Shown in pieces: positions 17,361-26,296 of a stretch of 64,000 nucleotides of DNA; position 1 is the stretch's first letter; the number at the start of each line of letters is the position of its first letter. Where the stretch lies: assembly GCF_024168645.1 (NCBI RefSeq), contig NZ_JALJWF010000001.1, forward strand, positions 3,227,501 to 3,291,500, in the 5' to 3' direction. The notes beneath the pieces are model-generated. The model ran no database searches. It had not been told where the DNA came from and saw only the letters and a program-made list of their open reading frames with translations. The stretch is from Pseudomonas sp. GGS8 (GTDB lineage Bacteria > Pseudomonadota > Gammaproteobacteria > Pseudomonadales > Pseudomonadaceae). The position numbers and the translations under genes are program-made.

Positions 17361-18140
17361 ATGAGCAACATGAACCACGAGCGTGTCCTCAGTGTTCATC
17401 ACTGGAACGACACTCTGTTCAGCTTCAAGTGCACCCGCGATCCGGGCCTGCGCTTCGAGAACGGTCAGTTCGTGATGATCGGCCTGCAACAGCCCAACGG
17501 CCGGCCGCTCATGCGCGCTTACTCGATTGCCAGCCCGAACTGGGAAGAGCATCTCGAGTTCTTCAGCATCAAAGTGCCTGATGGCCCGCTGACTTCCCAG
17601 TTGCAGCATCTGAAGGAAGGCGACGAGATCATCATCAGCAAAAAGCCTACCGGCACCCTGGTGCTGGATGACTTGAAGCCTGGCAAGCATTTGTACCTGC
17701 TCAGCACCGGTACCGGTCTGGCGCCGTTCATGAGCGTCATCCAGGACCCGGAAACCTACGAGCGTTTCGAAAAGGTGATCCTGTGCCACGGCGTGCGTTA
17801 CGTCAACGAAGTCGCTTACCGCGAATTCATCACCGAGCACCTGCCGCAGAACGAGTTCTTCGGCGAGGCCCTGCGTGACAAGTTGATTTACTACCCGACC
17901 GTGACCCGCGAGCCGTTCGAAAACGAAGGCCGCCTGACCGACCTGATGCGCAGCGGCAAGCTGTTCAGCGACATCGGTCTGCCACCGATCAACCCGCAGG
18001 ACGACCGCGCCATGCTGTGCGGCAGCCCGAGCATGCTCGACGAGACCAGCGAAGTGTTGAATAGCTTCGGCCTGAAAGTTTCGCCACGGATGCGCGAGCC
18101 GGGTGATTACCTGATCGAGCGTGCGTTCGTCGAGAAGTAA
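17361..18140 (+). CDS. fpr: Ferredoxin--NADP+ reductase
   Basis: A 259-residue FAD enzyme that moves electrons between NADPH and ferredoxin or flavodoxin, feeding Fe-S cluster repair and oxidative defence. RAYSIAS near residues 53-59 binds FAD, LLSTGTGLAPF near 117-127 binds NADP, and the conserved C-terminal ERAFVEK is present. AGGAG at 17346-17350 supports ATG 17361. FinR is divergent across about 120 bases, where its operator should lie. A strong terminator follows. Confidence 0.95.
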   Translation: MSNMNHERVLSVHHWNDTLFSFKCTRDPGLRFENGQFVMIGLQQPNGRPLMRAYSIASPNWEEHLEFFSIKVPDGPLTSQLQHLKEGDEIIISKKPTGTLVLDDLKPGKHLYLLSTGTGLAPFMSVIQDPETYERFEKVILCHGVRYVNEVAYREFITEHLPQNEFFGEALRDKLIYYPTVTREPFENEGRLTDLMRSGKLFSDIGLPPINPQDDRAMLCGSPSMLDETSEVLNSFGLKVSPRMREPGDYLIERAFVEK

Positions 18141-18155
18141 GAACACCGCATTACT

Positions 18156-18196
18156 AAAAAGCCCCCATTGCCTGTGCAGGCAATGGGGGCTTTTTT
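18156..18196 (+). terminator. Intrinsic terminator between fpr and trmO
   Basis: A 14-bp perfect stem (GCCCCCATTGCCTG) is flanked by A and T tracts, so it can stop transcription from both convergent genes. Confidence 0.95.
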
Positions 18197-18213
18197 ATGC
18201 CGGACGAAATCGC

Positions 18214-18915
18214 CTACGGGTTGGGTACGGGAATGACTTCGAGAACGCGGATAAGTCCGGCTTGGGGGTAGTGCCAGCGCACATCGAGATCCCAGAACTG
18301 CGCGCCGTATTCCCGCTCAGGCGTAGGGATCTGGTACGCCGGGCGTGGATCTTGTGCCAGGCATTGCTCGATCAGCTCAACCAGGGGCTCGCCAAGCCGC
18401 TGAGCGTGGCTGTGGGCCTGTTGTAATGCTGAGTCCGTCCACTGCACGGGAATCAGCAGCGGCGGGGCGCTGGCGATGTTGTTGGACGCCGTGTTGATGA
18501 TGTCGGCATAGGGCACGTAGGGTTTGATGTCGAGAACTGGCGTGCCGTCCAGCAAGTCGATGCCGGAGATCCACAGCCGATTGGCTTCGACCTTGTCCAG
18601 TTTGACCACCGACTGACCGATGCCATTGGGGCGATGTGTCGCGCGGGTGGCGAACACGCCCATGGATTTGTTGCCACCCAGGCGCGGCGGGCGGACTTTG
18701 AGGCGTGGCTTTTCTTCCAGCGCTTGATGGAACAGGAACAACAGCCACACATGGCTGACCTGCTCCAGCCCCTGCACGGCATCACCCTGATCGAACGGCG
18801 CCACCAGCTCCAGCACGCCGCGAGCGGCCGGGGCCAGTTGCGGTTGACGCGGAATGGCGAACTTCTCCTTGAAGCCGGAGCGCACGAAGCCGATGGGGGA
18901 AACGCTGTAGGTCAT
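18214..18915 (-). CDS. trmO: tRNA (t6A37) N6-methyltransferase TrmO
   Basis: A 233-residue TsaA/TrmO protein, which methylates N6-threonylcarbamoyl-adenosine at position 37 of threonine tRNA using S-adenosylmethionine. The N-terminal beta-barrel carries the signatures PIGFVRSGFKEKF and ATRATHRPNGIGQS. The C-terminal LLDGTPVLDIKPYVPYAD is also diagnostic. The length matches the two-domain bacterial form. Confidence 0.93.
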   Translation of the reverse strand: MTYSVSPIGFVRSGFKEKFAIPRQPQLAPAARGVLELVAPFDQGDAVQGLEQVSHVWLLFLFHQALEEKPRLKVRPPRLGGNKSMGVFATRATHRPNGIGQSVVKLDKVEANRLWISGIDLLDGTPVLDIKPYVPYADIINTASNNIASAPPLLIPVQWTDSALQQAHSHAQRLGEPLVELIEQCLAQDPRPAYQIPTPEREYGAQFWDLDVRWHYPQAGLIRVLEVIPVPNP

Positions 18916-18990
18916 GGTCTGGGTCGAGGCAGGGTTGGGGTGGGGATGATAACCCGATCAACCGTTGCAACGGTGGCGCCTGTCAGTCCG

Positions 18991-19086
18991 TCATCGCGGG
19001 CAAGCCACGCTCCCACAGGGTTCTCGAGAGAACACAAATGTTGTGTACGGCATAAAACCTGTGGGAGCGTGGCTTGCCCGCGATAG
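18991..19086. repeat. REP doublet (REPIN type)
   Basis: Inverted copies of CGCGGGCAAGCCACGCTCCCA and its complement are separated by about 45 bases, in the gap between trmO and the rhlG-like gene. Confidence 0.9.
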
Positions 19087-19098
19087 CCGCACCGCGGA

Positions 19099-19869
19099 TC
19101 AGAGGCTGAACCCACCATCCAAAGGAATGACATTCCCGGTCATATAAGCCCCGGCCGTACTCGCCAGGCTGATCGCCAGCGCCGCCATTTCTTCCTCCCG
19201 GCCCCAGCGCTTCATTGGAATCAACGCCGTGTCCTCAGCCAGCGCCTGCTCATCATTGCCAATGTGCTGAGTCATCTTGCTCGGGAAGCGTCCCGGGGCA
19301 ATCACGTTGACATTGATGTGCTGGCTCACCAGCTCCCGCGCCAGGATCCGCGACAGTTGGTGCAGGGCGGCTTTGCTCGGGCCGTAGGCATACGCCTGTT
19401 CGCCGAAGGATGAAATCCCGGCCACCGAGCCGATGTTGATGATTCGCGCCGGACTCGCCGCCGAACCGGCCTTGCGCAGCAGCGGCAGAAATTGCTGAAT
19501 GCAGTTGAATACCGACGTCACGTTGAGCTGCATGACTTTTTCCCAGCCCTTGACCGGGTAACTCTCCAGCGGCGCGCCCCAGGTGGTGCCGGCGTTGTTC
19601 ACCAGAATATCCAGCTGGCTGATCTGTTCGCTCAAGTGCGCAGCCAGTTGTTGAACGCCTTCTTCGTGCGCCAGGTTGGCGGCCACGGCATGGCAAACCC
19701 CGAAAGCACTCAGCTCAATGGCGGTTTGCTGGCAAGCCTCGGCATCCCGGGCGCACACGTACACGGTGGCGCCGGCCTCGACATAAGCCTTGGCGATCAT
19801 TTTGCCGATACCGCGGGTGCCGCCGGTCACCAGAGCGGTGCGGCCTTGCAGAGAGAAGTAGGGGTGCAT
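19099..19869 (-). CDS. rhlG: RhlG-like NADPH-dependent short-chain reductase
   Basis: A 256-residue classical SDR. The cofactor motif TGGTRGIG is at 15-22, NNAG at 91-94, and the catalytic triad is Ser148, Tyr162 and Lys166. The opening HPYFSLQGR and the segment ESYPVKGWEKVMQLNVTSVF closely match P. aeruginosa RhlG, described as a beta-ketoacyl reductase linked to rhamnolipid and polyhydroxyalkanoate precursors. No rhamnolipid genes are near, so the physiological substrate here is open. Confidence 0.85.
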   Translation of the reverse strand: MHPYFSLQGRTALVTGGTRGIGKMIAKAYVEAGATVYVCARDAEACQQTAIELSAFGVCHAVAANLAHEEGVQQLAAHLSEQISQLDILVNNAGTTWGAPLESYPVKGWEKVMQLNVTSVFNCIQQFLPLLRKAGSAASPARIINIGSVAGISSFGEQAYAYGPSKAALHQLSRILARELVSQHINVNVIAPGRFPSKMTQHIGNDEQALAEDTALIPMKRWGREEEMAALAISLASTAGAYMTGNVIPLDGGFSL

Positions 19870-19978
19870 GGCGAGTCCTGAGGGCTGAGGGTCAATACAC
19901 CCTAGTCTTCAGCCGCCGGAAGCGGAGCCACTATTTTTGCGCGGAATGTGGGTCTATACAGCCTTGAACCGCCACCGC

Positions 19979-20050
19979 CCTTGTAGGAGCACAGCTTGCT
20001 GGCGATGGCGTTTTGAAGATCGCCTTCGCGGGCAAGCCTCGCCCCTACAG
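19979..20050. repeat. REP doublet, diverged left copy
   Basis: A TGTAGGAGC-type element is paired with an inverted GCGGGCAAGCCTCGCCCCTA copy. The left copy carries substitutions (ACAGCTTGCTGGCG). Confidence 0.8.
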
Positions 20051-20073
20051 GGACTGTGGCGTTCGTGGGCGAT

Positions 20074-20544
20074 TTACTGCGGGCGCACGCGCAGGGTCAG
20101 GCCCTTGAGGAAGTTGCGCAGCAATTGATCGCCGCACGGGCGGTAGTTGGTGTGGCCGAATTTGCGGAACAGCGCGCTCAGCTCAGGCTTGGACACCGGG
20201 AACTCGGCGGCCTTGAGGATGGCGTGCATGTCGTCTTCCTTCAGTTCGAAGGCGACGCGCAATTTCTTCAGGATGATGTTGTTGGTCACCGGCACTTCGA
20301 TCGGCTGCGGCGGACGGCTTTCGTCCTTGCCACGCTTGAAGATCACCAGACCGTCGAGGAAATGCGCCATGACTTCGTCCGGGCAACGTACGAAACCTTC
20401 CTCGTCTTCTTCTTTCTTGTCGAGGTACGTCACCAGGTCTTCCAGAGTGACGTCCATGCCGCCGAGCTTGATGATCTCGATGACTTTCTTGTCGCTGATG
20501 TCGAGCATGTAGCGCACGCTGCGCAGTACGTCGTTATGAATCAT
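20074..20544 (-). CDS. DUF1456 (YehS-like) protein
   Basis: A 156-residue protein with two related helical halves. The halves begin MIHNDVLRSVRYMLDISD and NIILKKLRVAFELKEDD, and each runs into a short repeat with an acidic D(D/S) motif, as in E. coli YehS. The function of the family is unknown. The start at 20544 gives the conserved opening; an in-frame extension to 20580 is unlikely. It is followed on the same strand by a REP doublet. Confidence 0.88.
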   Translation of the reverse strand: MIHNDVLRSVRYMLDISDKKVIEIIKLGGMDVTLEDLVTYLDKKEEDEEGFVRCPDEVMAHFLDGLVIFKRGKDESRPPQPIEVPVTNNIILKKLRVAFELKEDDMHAILKAAEFPVSKPELSALFRKFGHTNYRPCGDQLLRNFLKGLTLRVRPQ

Positions 20545-20619
20545 GTGTGCAGTCCTGATATTTCGCTGTGGGCGCCGCATAAAGCTGCGGCGCCGAAATG
20601 TATGGCGGCGGGAAAAGCC

Positions 20620-21330
20620 TTAGAACTTTTCTTTGCCGGACAGGTAGCGCCATTGCCCCAACGGCACTTTGCCGATGGACACGCCGCCGATGCGGATGCG
20701 GCGGATGGCGACGACCTTGAGGCCGACGGCCTGGCAGAACAGGGCGATCACGCCCGGTTGTGGGTTCTTCATGGCAAAGCGCAGACGGTTTTCGTTCTGC
20801 CAGCTGGCCTTGACCGGTGGCAGTTCCTTGCCCTTGTACGTCAGGCCGTGGTTCAGGCGGTTGAGGCCATGAGCCACCATGTCGCCTTCGACCTCGACCA
20901 CGTATTCCTGCTCGATCTTGCTGGCATCGGCGGTGAGTTTGCGCAGGATCTTCCAGTCCTGGGTGAACACCAACAGACCGCTGGCGTTGGCCTGCAGGTC
21001 GGCGCTGGCGGTCAGGCGCAAGAAGTGGCCCTTGAGCGGGCGTTTGCCGTAGCGGTGTTCTTCGCTCAGGGTCGCGGCGCTGAGGGTCGCCATGGCGCTG
21101 TCCGCGTCCATGCCCGCCGGGACGTTCATCAGGATGGTCACCGGCTCCGGCGCAGTGGCCTTGGCCTCTGGGTCGAGCTCGACTTTCTGGGTGTCGACCT
21201 TGAACTGCGGCTCGTCGATGACTTCACCGTCCACGGTGACCCAGCCGCCCTCGATGAACAGCTCAGCCTCCCGACGGGAGCAGCCGACGAGTTCGATGAG
21301 GCGTTTGGAGAGACGAATCGGGTCAGTCAT
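20620..21330 (-). CDS. RsuA/RluF-type pseudouridine-synthase-like protein, catalytic Asp replaced
   Basis: A 236-residue protein with an S4 RNA-binding domain (about residues 5-50, LSKRLIELVGCSRREAELFI) and a pseudouridine-synthase-like domain. In active members the motif GRLD carries the catalytic Asp. Here the aligned residues 110-113 are ADLQ, followed by the otherwise conserved GLLVFTQD. Gln113 would replace the catalytic Asp. Other regions, including VVAIRRIRIGG near the C-terminus, are intact. It may bind rRNA without modifying it, or the alignment of this position may differ. The start at 21330 fits the S4 domain opening. Confidence 0.8.
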   Translation of the reverse strand: MTDPIRLSKRLIELVGCSRREAELFIEGGWVTVDGEVIDEPQFKVDTQKVELDPEAKATAPEPVTILMNVPAGMDADSAMATLSAATLSEEHRYGKRPLKGHFLRLTASADLQANASGLLVFTQDWKILRKLTADASKIEQEYVVEVEGDMVAHGLNRLNHGLTYKGKELPPVKASWQNENRLRFAMKNPQPGVIALFCQAVGLKVVAIRRIRIGGVSIGKVPLGQWRYLSGKEKF

Positions 21331-21414
21331 GACAGGGCCGTAACAAAAAAGGGGTGGGCATTGTACCTGCTGGGCGCGGGTTAATCGCGAGTCCATTTGC
21401 CTCATGTGGCTTTT

Positions 21415-21517
21415 TGTGGGAACTGGCTTGTCGGATCGCCGCACCGCTGCGATTGCATCGCTTCGACCTGACAGACAGACCGCGTCGTCTGCATCGCAGG
21501 CAAGCCAGCTCCCACAT
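21415..21517. repeat. REP doublet, widely spaced
   Basis: A TGTGGGAACTGGCTTG element is paired with an inverted GCAGGCAAGCCAGCTCCCAC copy, with about 55 bases between them. Confidence 0.75.
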
Positions 21518-21525
21518 TGTTTGTG

Positions 21526-21999
21526 TCAGCCATTGCGCGTGCGTTGTTGCGCCTGGCGCAAACGCATATGCAGCAATGGATAAGGCTGGCCCATACCGTC
21601 ATGCTCCGAACGACCAATCACCTCGAAGCCCTGCTTGAAGTAAAACCCCAGGGCCTGCGGGTTCTGCTCGTTGACGTCCAGCTCATCAGCGTTCAGGTGT
21701 TCCAGGGCGTAGTGCAGCAATTGCTTGCCCAAGCCCTGGCCGCGGTGATCCGGGTCGATGAACAGCATTTCGATCTTGCCCGCCGCCACGCCGGCGAACC
21801 CGGTAATGTGTTGGCGCGAGTCTTTAGTGCAGATCAGCATGACGGCGTCGAGGTAGCGGGTCAGCACCAGGTTTTTCAGCAGTTCTATGTAACTGTCGGG
21901 CAGAAAGTCATGGGTAGCGCGCACCGAGGCTTCCCACACTTGGGTGAGTTCTTCGTAGTCGCTCTGTTTCGGTGTGTAAATGACCGAATGTTGATGCAT
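21526..21999 (-). CDS. GNAT-family N-acetyltransferase (YjaB-like)
   Basis: A 157-residue GNAT protein. The acetyl-CoA pyrophosphate loop RGQGLGKQL lies near residues 86-94, preceded by the beta-4 strand IEMLFIDPDH. The C-terminal NPQALGFYFKQGFEVIGR is typical of the family. It resembles E. coli YjaB. The acceptor substrate is unknown. AAGGAG precedes the start at 21999. Confidence 0.85.
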   Translation of the reverse strand: MHQHSVIYTPKQSDYEELTQVWEASVRATHDFLPDSYIELLKNLVLTRYLDAVMLICTKDSRQHITGFAGVAAGKIEMLFIDPDHRGQGLGKQLLHYALEHLNADELDVNEQNPQALGFYFKQGFEVIGRSEHDGMGQPYPLLHMRLRQAQQRTRNG

Positions 22000-22071
22000 G
22001 GCCGCTTGCTCCTTCTGTTAAGAGCCGTTCCCGTAAGGCTGCGAGTTTTTCTCCCACAAAACGATAGACGT

Positions 22072-22110
22072 AAAAAAGCCCCGCATCTCGCCAAGAGAGC
22101 GGGGCTTTTC
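22072..22110 (-). terminator. Intrinsic terminator downstream of rimO
   Basis: Stem GCCCCGC/GCGGGGC with an A-tract on the plus strand gives a T-tract on the minus strand just after the rimO stop. Confidence 0.85.
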
Positions 22111-22123
22111 GTATTTTTTGCGT

Positions 22124-23461
22124 TTAGATCTGTTCAGCCCACAGGTCGTATTCGTCGGCGTCGGTCACTTTGCACCAGACCTTATCGCCCGGCTTCAAGT
22201 TGCTGCCGTTGTCGATGAACACATTGCCGTCGATTTCCGGGGCATCGAAGAAGCAACGGCCGACCGCGCCTTGCTCGTCGACTTCGTCCACCAGCACTTC
22301 GATTTCACGGCCGATGCGCATTTGCAGGCGCGCCGAGCTGATGGCCTGCTGGTGCGCCATGAAGCGATCCCAGCGGTCTTGCTTGACGTCGTCCGGCACG
22401 ATCTCCAGGTCCAGATCGTTGGCCGGTGCGCCTTCGACCGGCGAGTACTGGAAGCAGCCGACGCGGTCCAGCTGCGCTTCGGTCAGCCAGTTCAGCAGGT
22501 ACTGGAAGTCTTCTTCGGTTTCGCCGGGGAAGCCGACGATGAAGGTCGAACGGATGATCAGGTCCGGGCAGATCTCGCGCCAGTTCTTGATTCGAGCCAA
22601 GGTCTTGTCTTCGAAGGCCGGGCGTTTCATGGCTTTGAGGACTTTCGGGCTGGCGTGTTGGAACGGGATGTCCAGGTACGGCAGGATTTTCCCGGCGGCC
22701 ATCAGCGGGATCAGCTCATCGACGTGCGGGTACGGGTAAACGTAGTGCAGACGCACCCAGACGCCGAGGGTGCTCAGGGCTTCGCAGAGTTCGGTCATGC
22801 GGGTTTTCACCGGCGCGCCGTTCCAGAAGCCGGTGCGGTATTTCACGTCGACGCCGTAGGCGCTGGTGTCCTGGGAAATCACCAACAGCTCTTTGACGCC
22901 GGACTTGACCAGGCGCTGGGCCTCGTCGAGCACGTCACCGACCGGGCGGCTGACCAGTTTGCCGCGCATCGACGGGATGATGCAGAAGCTGCAGCTGTGG
23001 TTGCAGCCTTCGGAAATCTTCAGGTAGGCGTAGTGGCGCGGGGTCAGTTTGATCCCTTGCGGCGGCACCAGGTCGATCAGCGGGTTGTGATCCTGACGCG
23101 GCGGCACGACGTCGTGCACGGCGTTGACCACTTGCTCGTACTGCTGCGGACCGGTCACGGCCAGCACACTTGGGTGCACGTTGCGGATATTGCCTTCTTC
23201 CACGCCCATACAGCCAGTCACGATGACCTTGCCGTTTTCCTTGATGGCTTCGCCGATCACTTCCAGGGACTCAGCCTTGGCCGAGTCGATGAAGCCGCAG
23301 GTGTTGACCACCACGACGTCAGCGTCCTGATAAGTGGACACAACGTCATAGCCTTCCATGCGCAGCTGGGTAAGGATGCGCTCGGAGTCGACCAGTGCTT
23401 TCGGGCAACCCAGGGATACGAAGCCAACCTTTGGATTGGCCGGCGCAGGAGTGGTGGACAT
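22124..23461 (-). CDS. rimO: Ribosomal protein uS12 methylthiotransferase RimO
   Basis: A 445-residue radical SAM enzyme that methylthiolates an Asp of ribosomal protein S12. The N-terminal UPF0004 domain carries three cluster Cys (19, 55, 84). The radical SAM cluster is Cys153, Cys157 and Cys160 in [13 protein letters not shown] domain ends the protein. All key residues are present and the length is normal. The start at 23461 gives [20 protein letters not shown]; the ORF extension to 23530 is not conserved in character. Confidence 0.97.
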   Translation of the reverse strand: MSTTPAPANPKVGFVSLGCPKALVDSERILTQLRMEGYDVVSTYQDADVVVVNTCGFIDSAKAESLEVIGEAIKENGKVIVTGCMGVEEGNIRNVHPSVLAVTGPQQYEQVVNAVHDVVPPRQDHNPLIDLVPPQGIKLTPRHYAYLKISEGCNHSCSFCIIPSMRGKLVSRPVGDVLDEAQRLVKSGVKELLVISQDTSAYGVDVKYRTGFWNGAPVKTRMTELCEALSTLGVWVRLHYVYPYPHVDELIPLMAAGKILPYLDIPFQHASPKVLKAMKRPAFEDKTLARIKNWREICPDLIIRSTFIVGFPGETEEDFQYLLNWLTEAQLDRVGCFQYSPVEGAPANDLDLEIVPDDVKQDRWDRFMAHQQAISSARLQMRIGREIEVLVDEVDEQGAVGRCFFDAPEIDGNVFIDNGSNLKPGDKVWCKVTDADEYDLWAEQI

Positions 23462-23709
23462 GTCTAACCTCGGTATTTGTGACGCCTCCAGCCGAAGACG
23501 GCAAGGCGACAGACGGGCGCTATGTTGCACCCTCTGGTCAAAAAGTGCGCAATTCTAACGATGGGCGGCGCACTTGACCAGCTTTATGCAGGGAAATACG
23601 ACGAGTGCTGCGCTATGCTTCGCGCCGTTACGCTTTACCGATTTTTTACAGTCAATAAATCGTCTGTAACAACAAGTAAAACAGTGCATGCTGCACCACA
23701 AATCATAGT

Positions 23710-23725
23710 GCTTCTTCGAAGAAGC
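23710..23725. promoter_or_regulatory. 16-bp perfect palindrome before kup
   Basis: GCTTCTTCGAAGAAGC is a perfect inverted repeat 26 bases before the kup start. It could be an operator or a short RNA hairpin in the leader. I cannot name a regulator. Confidence 0.4.
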
Positions 23726-23751
23726 CCGGATCTGAGTAGTAGGAGTGATGG

Positions 23752-25653
23752 ATGGGGCAGGCAAGTAGTCAGGCGATAGCCGGCGGACATTCGGCGGCGA
23801 AGCCGATCAGCATGCTGGTTGCGGCGGTCGGAGTGGTTTATGGCGACATCGGCACGAGCCCGTTGTACACCCTCAAAGAAGTGTTTTCCGGTGGCTATGG
23901 CGTGCCCGTCAACCATGACGGCGTGCTGGGCATTCTGGCGCTGATCTTCTGGTCGCTGATCTGGGTCGTGTCGATCAAATACATGCTGTTCGTGCTGCGT
24001 GCCGACAACCAGGGCGAGGGCGGAATCATGGCCTTGACCGCGCTGGCACGACGAGCGGCGGCGGGGCATGCAAAATTGCGCACGCTGCTGGTGGTCTGCG
24101 GGCTGATCGGCACGGCGCTGTTCTACGGCGACAGCATGATCACCCCGGCGATTTCCGTGCTGTCGGCGATTGAAGGGCTGGGGCTGGCCTTCGAAGGCAT
24201 CGACCATTGGGTGGTGCCGCTGTCGTTGATCGTGCTGGTGGCGCTGTTTCTGATCCAGCGTCATGGTACGGCGCGGATCGGCATTCTGTTCGGGCCGATC
24301 ATGGTCACCTGGTTTCTGGTACTCGGCGCGCTGGGCGTGTATGGCATCAACCAGCACCCGGAAGTGTTGCAAGCGATAAACCCGGTATGGGGCGTACGCT
24401 TCTTCATGGACCATCCAGGCATGGGGATCACGATTCTGGGTGCCGTGGTGCTGGCGTTGACCGGCGCCGAGGCGCTGTACGCCGACATGGGCCACTTCGG
24501 TCGCAAGCCGATCGCTCGGGCCTGGTTCATCTTGGTATTGCCCGCACTGGTGCTGAACTACTTCGGCCAGGGCGCCTTGCTGCTCGGTGATCCGGAAGCC
24601 GCCCGCAACCCGTTCTATCTGCTGGCGCCAAGCTGGGCGCTGATCCCGTTGGTAGCGTTGTCGACGATGGCCACGGTGATTGCCTCGCAAGCGGTCATTT
24701 CCGGTGCCTTCTCCCTGACCCGTCAGGCGATCCAGCTCGGCTACATTCCGCGCATGCGTATTCGGCACACTTCCAGTGCCGAGCAAGGGCAGATCTATAT
24801 CGGCGCGGTGAACTGGGCGCTGATGGTCGGCGTAATCCTGCTGGTCCTGGGCTTCGAGTCCTCCAGTGCCCTGGCCTCGGCCTACGGTGTGGCGGTGACC
24901 GGGACCATGCTGATGACCACGATTCTGGTGTCGGCGGTGATGCTGCTGCTATGGAAATGGCCTCCGGTTCTCGCGGTTCCGGTGTTGCTCGGCTTCCTGT
25001 TGGTAGACGGTTTGTACTTCGCCGCCAACGTGCCGAAAATCGTCCAGGGCGGTGCGTTCCCGGTGATCGCCGGTATCGCACTGTTCGTGCTGATGACCAC
25101 CTGGAAACGCGGTAAGCAACTGCTGGTCGATCGCCTGGACGAAGGCGGGTTGCCGCTGCCGATCTTCATCAGCAGTATCCGCGTGCAACCGCCACATCGG
25201 GTCCAGGGCACCGCTGTGTTCCTTACCGCGCGCCCGGATGCCGTGCCCCACGCGCTGTTGCACAACCTGCTGCATAACCAGGTGCTGCACGAGCAAGTGG
25301 TGCTGCTGACAGTGGTGTACGAAGACATCCCGCGCGTTCCGCCGCAACGACGTTTCGAGGTCGATTCCTACGGCGAAGGCTTCTTCCGGGTCATCCTGCA
25401 CTTCGGTTTCACCGACGAGCCGGACGTGCCGCAAGCGCTGAAACTGTGTCATCTCGATGACCTGGACTTCAGCCCGATGCGCACCACGTACTTCCTCAGC
25501 CGCGAGACGGTCATCGCCTCCAAGCTCGAAGGCATGGCCCGCTGGCGCGAGGCGTTGTTCGCCTTCATGCTGAAAAACGCCAATGGCAACCTGCGCTTCT
25601 TCAACTTGCCGCTGAACCGGGTGATTGAACTGGGTACCCAGGTCGAGATGTAA
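23752..25653 (+). CDS. kup: Low-affinity potassium uptake protein Kup
   Basis: A 633-residue K+/H+ symporter. The N-terminal two-thirds has about 12 membrane helices, starting with the family signature [17 protein letters not shown] near residues 28-44, then a cytoplasmic C-terminal domain of about 170 residues. The potassium-binding acidic residue of the first helix (VYGD) is present. AGGAG at 23741-23745 supports ATG 23752. The gene is monocistronic with its own terminator. Confidence 0.96.
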   Translation: MGQASSQAIAGGHSAAKPISMLVAAVGVVYGDIGTSPLYTLKEVFSGGYGVPVNHDGVLGILALIFWSLIWVVSIKYMLFVLRADNQGEGGIMALTALARRAAAGHAKLRTLLVVCGLIGTALFYGDSMITPAISVLSAIEGLGLAFEGIDHWVVPLSLIVLVALFLIQRHGTARIGILFGPIMVTWFLVLGALGVYGINQHPEVLQAINPVWGVRFFMDHPGMGITILGAVVLALTGAEALYADMGHFGRKPIARAWFILVLPALVLNYFGQGALLLGDPEAARNPFYLLAPSWALIPLVALSTMATVIASQAVISGAFSLTRQAIQLGYIPRMRIRHTSSAEQGQIYIGAVNWALMVGVILLVLGFESSSALASAYGVAVTGTMLMTTILVSAVMLLLWKWPPVLAVPVLLGFLLVDGLYFAANVPKIVQGGAFPVIAGIALFVLMTTWKRGKQLLVDRLDEGGLPLPIFISSIRVQPPHRVQGTAVFLTARPDAVPHALLHNLLHNQVLHEQVVLLTVVYEDIPRVPPQRRFEVDSYGEGFFRVILHFGFTDEPDVPQALKLCHLDDLDFSPMRTTYFLSRETVIASKLEGMARWREALFAFMLKNANGNLRFFNLPLNRVIELGTQVEM

Positions 25654-25661
25654 GCCTCATG

Positions 25662-25700
25662 AAAAAGCCCCCGTTGCCGTGAAGGTAGCGGGGGCTTTTT
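25662..25700 (+). terminator. Intrinsic terminator after kup
   Basis: A GCCCCCGTTGCC-type stem is followed by five T residues, beginning nine bases after the kup stop. Confidence 0.92.
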
Positions 25701-25734
25701 ATCGTCTGGCACTTGATCCGAACCTACAAAAATC

Positions 25735-25828
25735 CTTGTGGGAGCGGGCTTGCCCGCGATAGCGGTATGTCTGTCACATCAATGCCGGATCTGCTGCCGT
25801 CATCGCGGGCAAGCCCGCTCCCACAGGG
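25735..25828. repeat. REP doublet, left copy of a duplicated pair
   Basis: Inverted GTGGGAGCGGGCTTGCCCGC elements enclose a 40-base spacer beginning AGCGGTATGTCTGT. The whole unit recurs nearly unchanged at 26115-26209. Confidence 0.93.
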
Positions 25829-25855
25829 GAATTGAGTGTTTGCTGGAATGTGCCT

Positions 25856-26062
25856 TTACTGGCTTTCAGGCCGCTCTGCTTCAGATTCGGTCTGTGTCCG
25901 GGCAGGTCGCGGCGTCAGCACCTTCACCACATCATCAATCACTGCCTTGGACATAGCCGTCAGATAATGCGCGGCCCAGGCGTGGCGGTCGGTGTCCTTT
26001 GCGTAGGCGGCATCCTCGGTAAATGATTTGGCGAGGAACAGCAGGTCGGAGGCTTGTGACAC
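25856..26062 (-). CDS. Small hypothetical protein between two REP doublets
   Basis: A 68-residue acidic helical protein starting at GTG 26062 and running MSQASDLLFLAKSFTEDAAY at the N-terminus; the last 20 residues are polar and Pro/Glu/Thr rich. AGAAGG is present but only one base from the start codon, so the start is uncertain. The helical AxxYLxAMxKAVID segment loosely recalls small Pseudomonas-specific proteins such as the DUF6124 group, but I cannot assign it. The amino-acid pattern looks coding rather than random. Confidence 0.55.
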   Translation of the reverse strand: MSQASDLLFLAKSFTEDAAYAKDTDRHAWAAHYLTAMSKAVIDDVVKVLTPRPARTQTESEAERPESQ

Positions 26063-26114
26063 CTTCTGTAAACGAAACTAAACATGTCCCCATTTATCTG
26101 AGTTCAGCGCAGCC

Positions 26115-26209
26115 CCCTGTGGGAGCGGGCTTGCCCGCGATAGCGGTATGTCTGTTACATCAATGTCGGACCTGCCGACGTCATCGCGGGCAAGCCCGCT
26201 CCCACAGGG
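26115..26209. repeat. REP doublet, right copy of a duplicated pair
   Basis: Same element and almost the same spacer as 25735-25828. The visible differences are a handful of substitutions in the spacer. Confidence 0.93.
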
Positions 26210-26240
26210 ATCTGTGGTGCGGTTAAATTGCGTGCTAATG

Positions 26241-26279
26241 AAAAAGCCCCCGAAACCGTGAGGTGTCGGGGGCTTTTTT
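26241..26279 (-). terminator. Intrinsic terminator after the acvB-like gene
   Basis: An AAAAAGCCCCCGA...TCGGGGGCTTTTTT stem lies just downstream of the minus-strand stop at 26297. A and T tracts on both sides make it bidirectional. Confidence 0.9.
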
Positions 26280-26296
26280 GTGTCCGGGGACTCAGA

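Noticed and set aside
20056..21384. A 442-codon plus-strand frame opposite the DUF1456 and pseudouridine-synthase-like genes
   Set aside because: It spans two real minus-strand genes and their gap, has shadow-type composition and no domain.
22118..23467. A 449-codon plus-strand frame opposite rimO
   Set aside because: RimO is complete with all cluster Cys. The opposite frame is His/Asp/Val/Gln-rich and featureless.
25735..26209. Possible CRISPR array because of regularly repeated palindromes
   Set aside because: Repeats are inverted pairs with related spacers, only two units, and no cas genes. They are REP doublets.
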